A stretch of 32,579 bases of DNA. Source: Bacilli bacterium (GTDB lineage Bacteria > Bacillota_I > Bacilli_A > RF39 > UBA660). Positions 29,972 to 32,579 of the stretch are shown in pieces. The stretch spans positions 1-32,579 of the forward strand of contig JAGAWU010000035.1 in NCBI GenBank assembly GCA_017941235.1, read 5' to 3'. A model generated the notes under the pieces. It did no database searches and was not told the origin of the DNA. It was given only the letters and a program-made list of their open reading frames with translations. Each line of letters begins with the position of its first letter. Positions within the stretch are counted from its first letter, which is position 1. The position numbers were made by a program, and so were the translations under genes.

Positions 29972-30946
29972 ATGATGAAAGAAGTTAAAAATAAAAAAGA
30001 AAAAATATCTATAATAGTTCCTTGTTATAATGAAGAAGAAATGATTCCTATTTTCTATGAAGAAATAAAAAAAATAATAGAAAAAATGAATACATTAGAT
30101 TTTGAAATACTATTTATTGATGATGGAAGCAAAGATAAGACACTTAATGTAATAAAAGAAATAGTGAAAAAAGATAATAGAATAAGATTTATTTCATTCT
30201 CAAGAAATTTTGGAAAAGAAGCTGGAATGTTTGCTGGACTAGAAAATGCTACAGGTGATTTTGTAGGGGTAATGGATGTTGACCTCCAAGATCCACCAGA
30301 AATGTTAATAGAAATGTATAACACATTAAAAAATGAGGATTATGATTGTGTAGCACTTCATTCACCAGAACATAAAGGATACTCATTTTTTAGAAAATTA
30401 TTTACAAATATGTTTTATAAATTAATTGCTAAGATTTCATCAACTGAGCAGATACCAGGAGCTAGAGATTTTAGATTAATGAAAAGAAAAATGGTTGATG
30501 CAATAATTTCTATGAAAGAATATAACAGATATTCAAAAGGAATATTCTCTTTTGTTGGATTTAAAACAAAATGGATAAAATATGAAGCCCCAGAAAGAAG
30601 AGCAGGTACAACCAAATGGAGTTTTTGGAAACTATTTAAATACGCTTTAGAAGGAATCTTAGGTTTTTCAACAACACCACTTGTTATATCTGCATTTATT
30701 GGAATGATATTTTGCTTAATAGCACTAGTTGCAATAATAATAATAATAATAGTGAAAACCTTAGTATGGGGTGATCCAGTAGGTGGTTGGCCATCTCTTG
30801 CTTGCATAATAATATTTACAAGTGGTACTCAATTATTATTTTTAGGAGTAATTGGAATGTATTTATCTAAAACATATTTAGAAGTAAAAGAAAGACCAAT
30901 TTATATTATCAGAGAAACAGAAGAAGATATTAAGAAGGAAAATTAA
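29972..30946 (+). CDS. GtrB/DPM1-like polyprenyl-phosphate glycosyltransferase
   Basis: The 324-residue protein has a GT2 domain (about 10-225) with ISIIVPCYNEEEM, FIDDGSKDKT, SRNFGKEAGMFAGLENA and DVDLQDPPE, and then two transmembrane helices (about 238-262 and 275-300). This GtrB/ArnC-like plan loads a sugar onto undecaprenyl phosphate on the inner side, so that after flipping it can be transferred outside to a wall polymer. It lies within the glycosyltransferase operon, four bases after its neighbour. A flippase and a GT-C enzyme, the usual partners, are not in the window. The start is the first of two possible ATGs (29972, 29975). Confidence 0.88.
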   Translation: MMKEVKNKKEKISIIVPCYNEEEMIPIFYEEIKKIIEKMNTLDFEILFIDDGSKDKTLNVIKEIVKKDNRIRFISFSRNFGKEAGMFAGLENATGDFVGVMDVDLQDPPEMLIEMYNTLKNEDYDCVALHSPEHKGYSFFRKLFTNMFYKLIAKISSTEQIPGARDFRLMKRKMVDAIISMKEYNRYSKGIFSFVGFKTKWIKYEAPERRAGTTKWSFWKLFKYALEGILGFSTTPLVISAFIGMIFCLIALVAIIIIIIVKTLVWGDPVGGWPSLACIIIFTSGTQLLFLGVIGMYLSKTYLEVKERPIYIIRETEEDIKKEN

Positions 30947-30947
30947 T

Positions 30948-31910
30948 ATGAAGAAAACAGACATAAGTATAATTGTTCCAATATATAATGCAGAAAAGTA
31001 TTTAAAAAAGTGTATTGATTCTCTAGTTAATCAAACTAAGAAAGAAATAGAAATAATACTAATTAATGATGGATCAACTGATTCTAGTGAAAGAATAATT
31101 AAAGAGTACAAAGATGAAAGAATAAAATATTTTAAAAATAAAAATCAAGGAATAGGTAAAACAAGAAATTTTGGAATAGAGAAAGCAACGGGGAAATATT
31201 TATTATTTGTTGATAGCGATGATTACCTCGATAAAAATGCATGTGAAAAACTATATAATAAAATAGAAAATGATAGTTTGGATTTGCTAGTGTATGACTT
31301 TTATAGAGAATTTGATAATGGTAAAAAAGAAGAAGAAAAACTACAAAAATTTGATATTTCAAATTTAAAAGAAAATCCCAAATTGCTTTTAAATATAAAC
31401 TTATCACCATGGAATAAATTATATAAAACAGAAGTAATAAAAGGGAATAATACTAAGTTTGTTGAAAATTTGAAATATGAAGATGCACCATTTGTTGTAG
31501 AAGCAATAATAAATTCAAAAAGAATAGGAAAACTAGATGAAAGTTTATATTATTATATGATTCATAGCAATAGTGAAACAACAATTAGGGATAAAAGAAT
31601 TTTTGATATTTTAGAAATAGTAGATATTATAAGAAAAAAAGTAAAAAAACTAAAATCAGATAGTATAAATGAAGTTTTAGATACATTAACGATATCAATT
31701 CTAATGAATTATAATATACAACAAAGAATGCAGAAAAATAAAAAAGTTGGAATGGAATTTATTGACAAAAGTTTTGAATATTTACAAAGAAACATTCCAA
31801 GTTACAAAAATAATGTTTATTTTAAAGATAGGAATATGTTAAAATCTATAATAGAAAAGAATAAGCAAATAAGTAAGTTGTATTGTAGAATGTATAGAGT
31901 AAAAAAATAA
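30948..31910 (+). CDS. GT2-family glycosyltransferase (second copy)
   Basis: The 320-residue protein begins ISIIVPIYNAEKYLKKCIDSLVNQTKKEIE and has LINDGSTDSS, KNQGIGKTRNFG and the metal-binding FVDSDDYLDKN, the usual GT-A pattern. It lies one base behind the GtrB-like gene. The acceptor part contains SPWNKLYK and YEDAPF, which match the WAYAIKRSYY and HEDFG positions of the 29047 gene. The C-terminal third is charged. Specific sugar and acceptor are unknown. Confidence 0.87.
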   Translation: MKKTDISIIVPIYNAEKYLKKCIDSLVNQTKKEIEIILINDGSTDSSERIIKEYKDERIKYFKNKNQGIGKTRNFGIEKATGKYLLFVDSDDYLDKNACEKLYNKIENDSLDLLVYDFYREFDNGKKEEEKLQKFDISNLKENPKLLLNINLSPWNKLYKTEVIKGNNTKFVENLKYEDAPFVVEAIINSKRIGKLDESLYYYMIHSNSETTIRDKRIFDILEIVDIIRKKVKKLKSDSINEVLDTLTISILMNYNIQQRMQKNKKVGMEFIDKSFEYLQRNIPSYKNNVYFKDRNMLKSIIEKNKQISKLYCRMYRVKK

Positions 31911-31935
31911 GAGTAAAAAATGGAGGTATATAATT

Positions 31936-32579
31936 ATGAACTTTAAAAAAGTATATTTAATTTATATTATAATAGGAGCACTTTGTTTAATTATACCTTC
32001 AGTAAAAGCAGAAGAAATATACAATGAAAACAATAAACTATCAGTAGTCAAAATAGGTAATGATTATTATCTTCTTAATAAAGAGGGAAAATTTATAACT
32101 GGATGGTATGAAGAAAAAGGAAATAAATATTATTTTGATGAGGAAACAGGAAAAAGAGTAAGTGGATTTAAAGATATTGAAAGAAAAACCTATTTCTTCA
32201 GTAGAGTAGAACCAAATAAAATGAGAACTGGAGAATTTTCTATAGATGGATTCGAATACAAATTTAATGAAGATGGAACAATGTATACAGGAATCTATGA
32301 TAATGGAGAATATAAAGTATACTATGGAGAAGATGGAAAAAAAGGTTCCGGTTTTAAAGAATATAAAGAGAACACCTATTTCTTCAGTAGAGTAGAACCA
32401 AATAAAATGAGAACTGGAACATTCAGTATAGACGGATCAGTATATCATTTTGATGCAGACGGAAATATGTATACAGGATTATATGAAGAAAAAGGTAGTA
32501 AGTATTATTTTGATGAAAAAACAGGACAAAGAGTAAGTGGATTTAAAGATATAGAAGGAGAAAAATCTTTCTTTAGTAG
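31936..32579 (+). CDS. Secreted cell-wall-repeat protein (partial, open at window end)
   Basis: A reading frame starts at ATG 31936 behind GGAGGT and stays open for 214 codons to the window end. It begins with a signal peptide (MNFKKVYLIYIIIGALCLIIPSVKA, cut before EE) and continues with glucan/choline-binding-like repeats: GWYEEKGNKYYFDEETGKRVSGF, YFFSRVEPNKMRTG, FSIDGFEYKFNEDGTMYTG and similar. A unit of 62 residues is repeated (two full copies and the start of a third). Such CW-type repeats bind wall polysaccharides or alpha-glucans and occur in surface hydrolases and transferases; the catalytic domain, if any, lies beyond the window. It is the last gene of the glycosyltransferase operon, 25 bases after its neighbour. 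Confidence 0.85.
   Translation, partial: MNFKKVYLIYIIIGALCLIIPSVKAEEIYNENNKLSVVKIGNDYYLLNKEGKFITGWYEEKGNKYYFDEETGKRVSGFKDIERKTYFFSRVEPNKMRTGEFSIDGFEYKFNEDGTMYTGIYDNGEYKVYYGEDGKKGSGFKEYKENTYFFSRVEPNKMRTGTFSIDGSVYHFDADGNMYTGLYEEKGSKYYFDEKTGQRVSGFKDIEGEKSFFS
32188..32418 (+). repeat. Exact 45-base direct repeat within the wall-repeat gene
   Basis: The 45 bases at 32188-32232 recur exactly at 32374-32418, 186 bases (62 codons) apart; they encode TYFFSRVEPNKMRTG. Bases between the copies have diverged. Exact identity suggests recent duplication or gene conversion. Confidence 0.85.

Noticed and set aside
30415-30807. Long open frame on the minus strand inside the GtrB-like gene (130 codons)
   Set aside because: It is fully antisense to a well-supported glycosyltransferase, has no ribosome-binding site and no recognisable protein features.
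32188-32418. Direct repeats as a CRISPR array
   Set aside because: Only two exact copies 186 bases apart, in frame inside a protein repeat, with no spacer regularity.

Overview
The window is an AT-rich chromosomal segment, with G+C by eye below about 30%. It starts in the 3' end of a 23S rRNA gene, continues through a short 5S rRNA gene, and then holds about 36 closely packed genes. The gene set (TsaE/B/D with RimI, SufS-SufU with SufU-type zinc ligands, VanY, VanW, a sortase, a PrsA-like lipoprotein, YjcZ-like tiny membrane proteins) and AGGAGG/GGTGAT ribosome-binding sites point to a low-GC Gram-positive bacterium of the Bacilli. The roughly 108-nt 5S rRNA and extreme AT bias recall lineages near the Mollicutes, such as uncultured gut Bacilli. 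TGA is clearly a stop here: tsaE and tsaB end in TGA inside out-of-frame overlaps. The code is therefore standard, not the mycoplasma code. The lineage is an inference; no species is recognised.

Layout. 1-341: rRNA. 399-2951: tsaE-tsaB-rimI-tsaD operon (t6A tRNA modification and protein acetylation). 2980-5393: FucO-like iron alcohol dehydrogenase plus a FIST sensor-like protein. 5392-7688: GT4 glycosyltransferase and a split Alg14/Alg13-type transferase. 7687-9857: a small M3-like zinc peptidase, divergent from a membrane-anchored phosphodiester glycosidase. 9885-11244: trigger factor. 11266-12936: a thioredoxin-fold protein without its CxxC, then a 10TM/ArsP_2-type metal permease. 12936-14105: an exported protein of unknown function with a promoter that predicts a leaderless mRNA. 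14109-14917: recX with a palindromic operator inside its promoter. 14916-15976: PrsA-like foldase on the minus strand. 16055-16305: two unlabelled tiny transmembrane proteins. 16332-17961: a CmpB-type membrane protein facing a HIT protein and an unknown secreted protein. 18037-19359: an orphan coiled-coil protein. 19439-21182: sufS-sufU. 21220-22068: a short SSB and an XRE regulator. 22117-24712: a thioester-domain surface adhesin, its sortase and a polytopic membrane protein. 24705-27911: two VanY carboxypeptidase paralogues divergent from a VanW protein. 27914-32579: four glycosyltransferases, one of them GtrB-like, followed by a secreted cell-wall-repeat protein cut by the window end.

The right-hand half is a cell-surface district: a covalently anchored adhesin, peptide-stem trimming, glycan assembly and a repeat-rich wall protein. 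The best candidate for something new is the adhesin-sortase-membrane protein module at 22158-24687. It has a predicted Cys-Gln thioester, a VPDTG sorting motif, and a sortase in which the expected catalytic arginine position appears to be glutamine. Second-tier curiosities are the cysteine-less thioredoxin beside a metal permease, the two microproteins, the recX operator and the likely leaderless gene. Nearly every transcription unit is bounded by a visible intrinsic terminator and a sigma-A-like or extended -10 promoter, often directly abutting. No tRNA, CRISPR array, insertion sequence or prophage was seen. The longest stretch without a recognised larger gene (15921-16331) holds the two microproteins and their signals.
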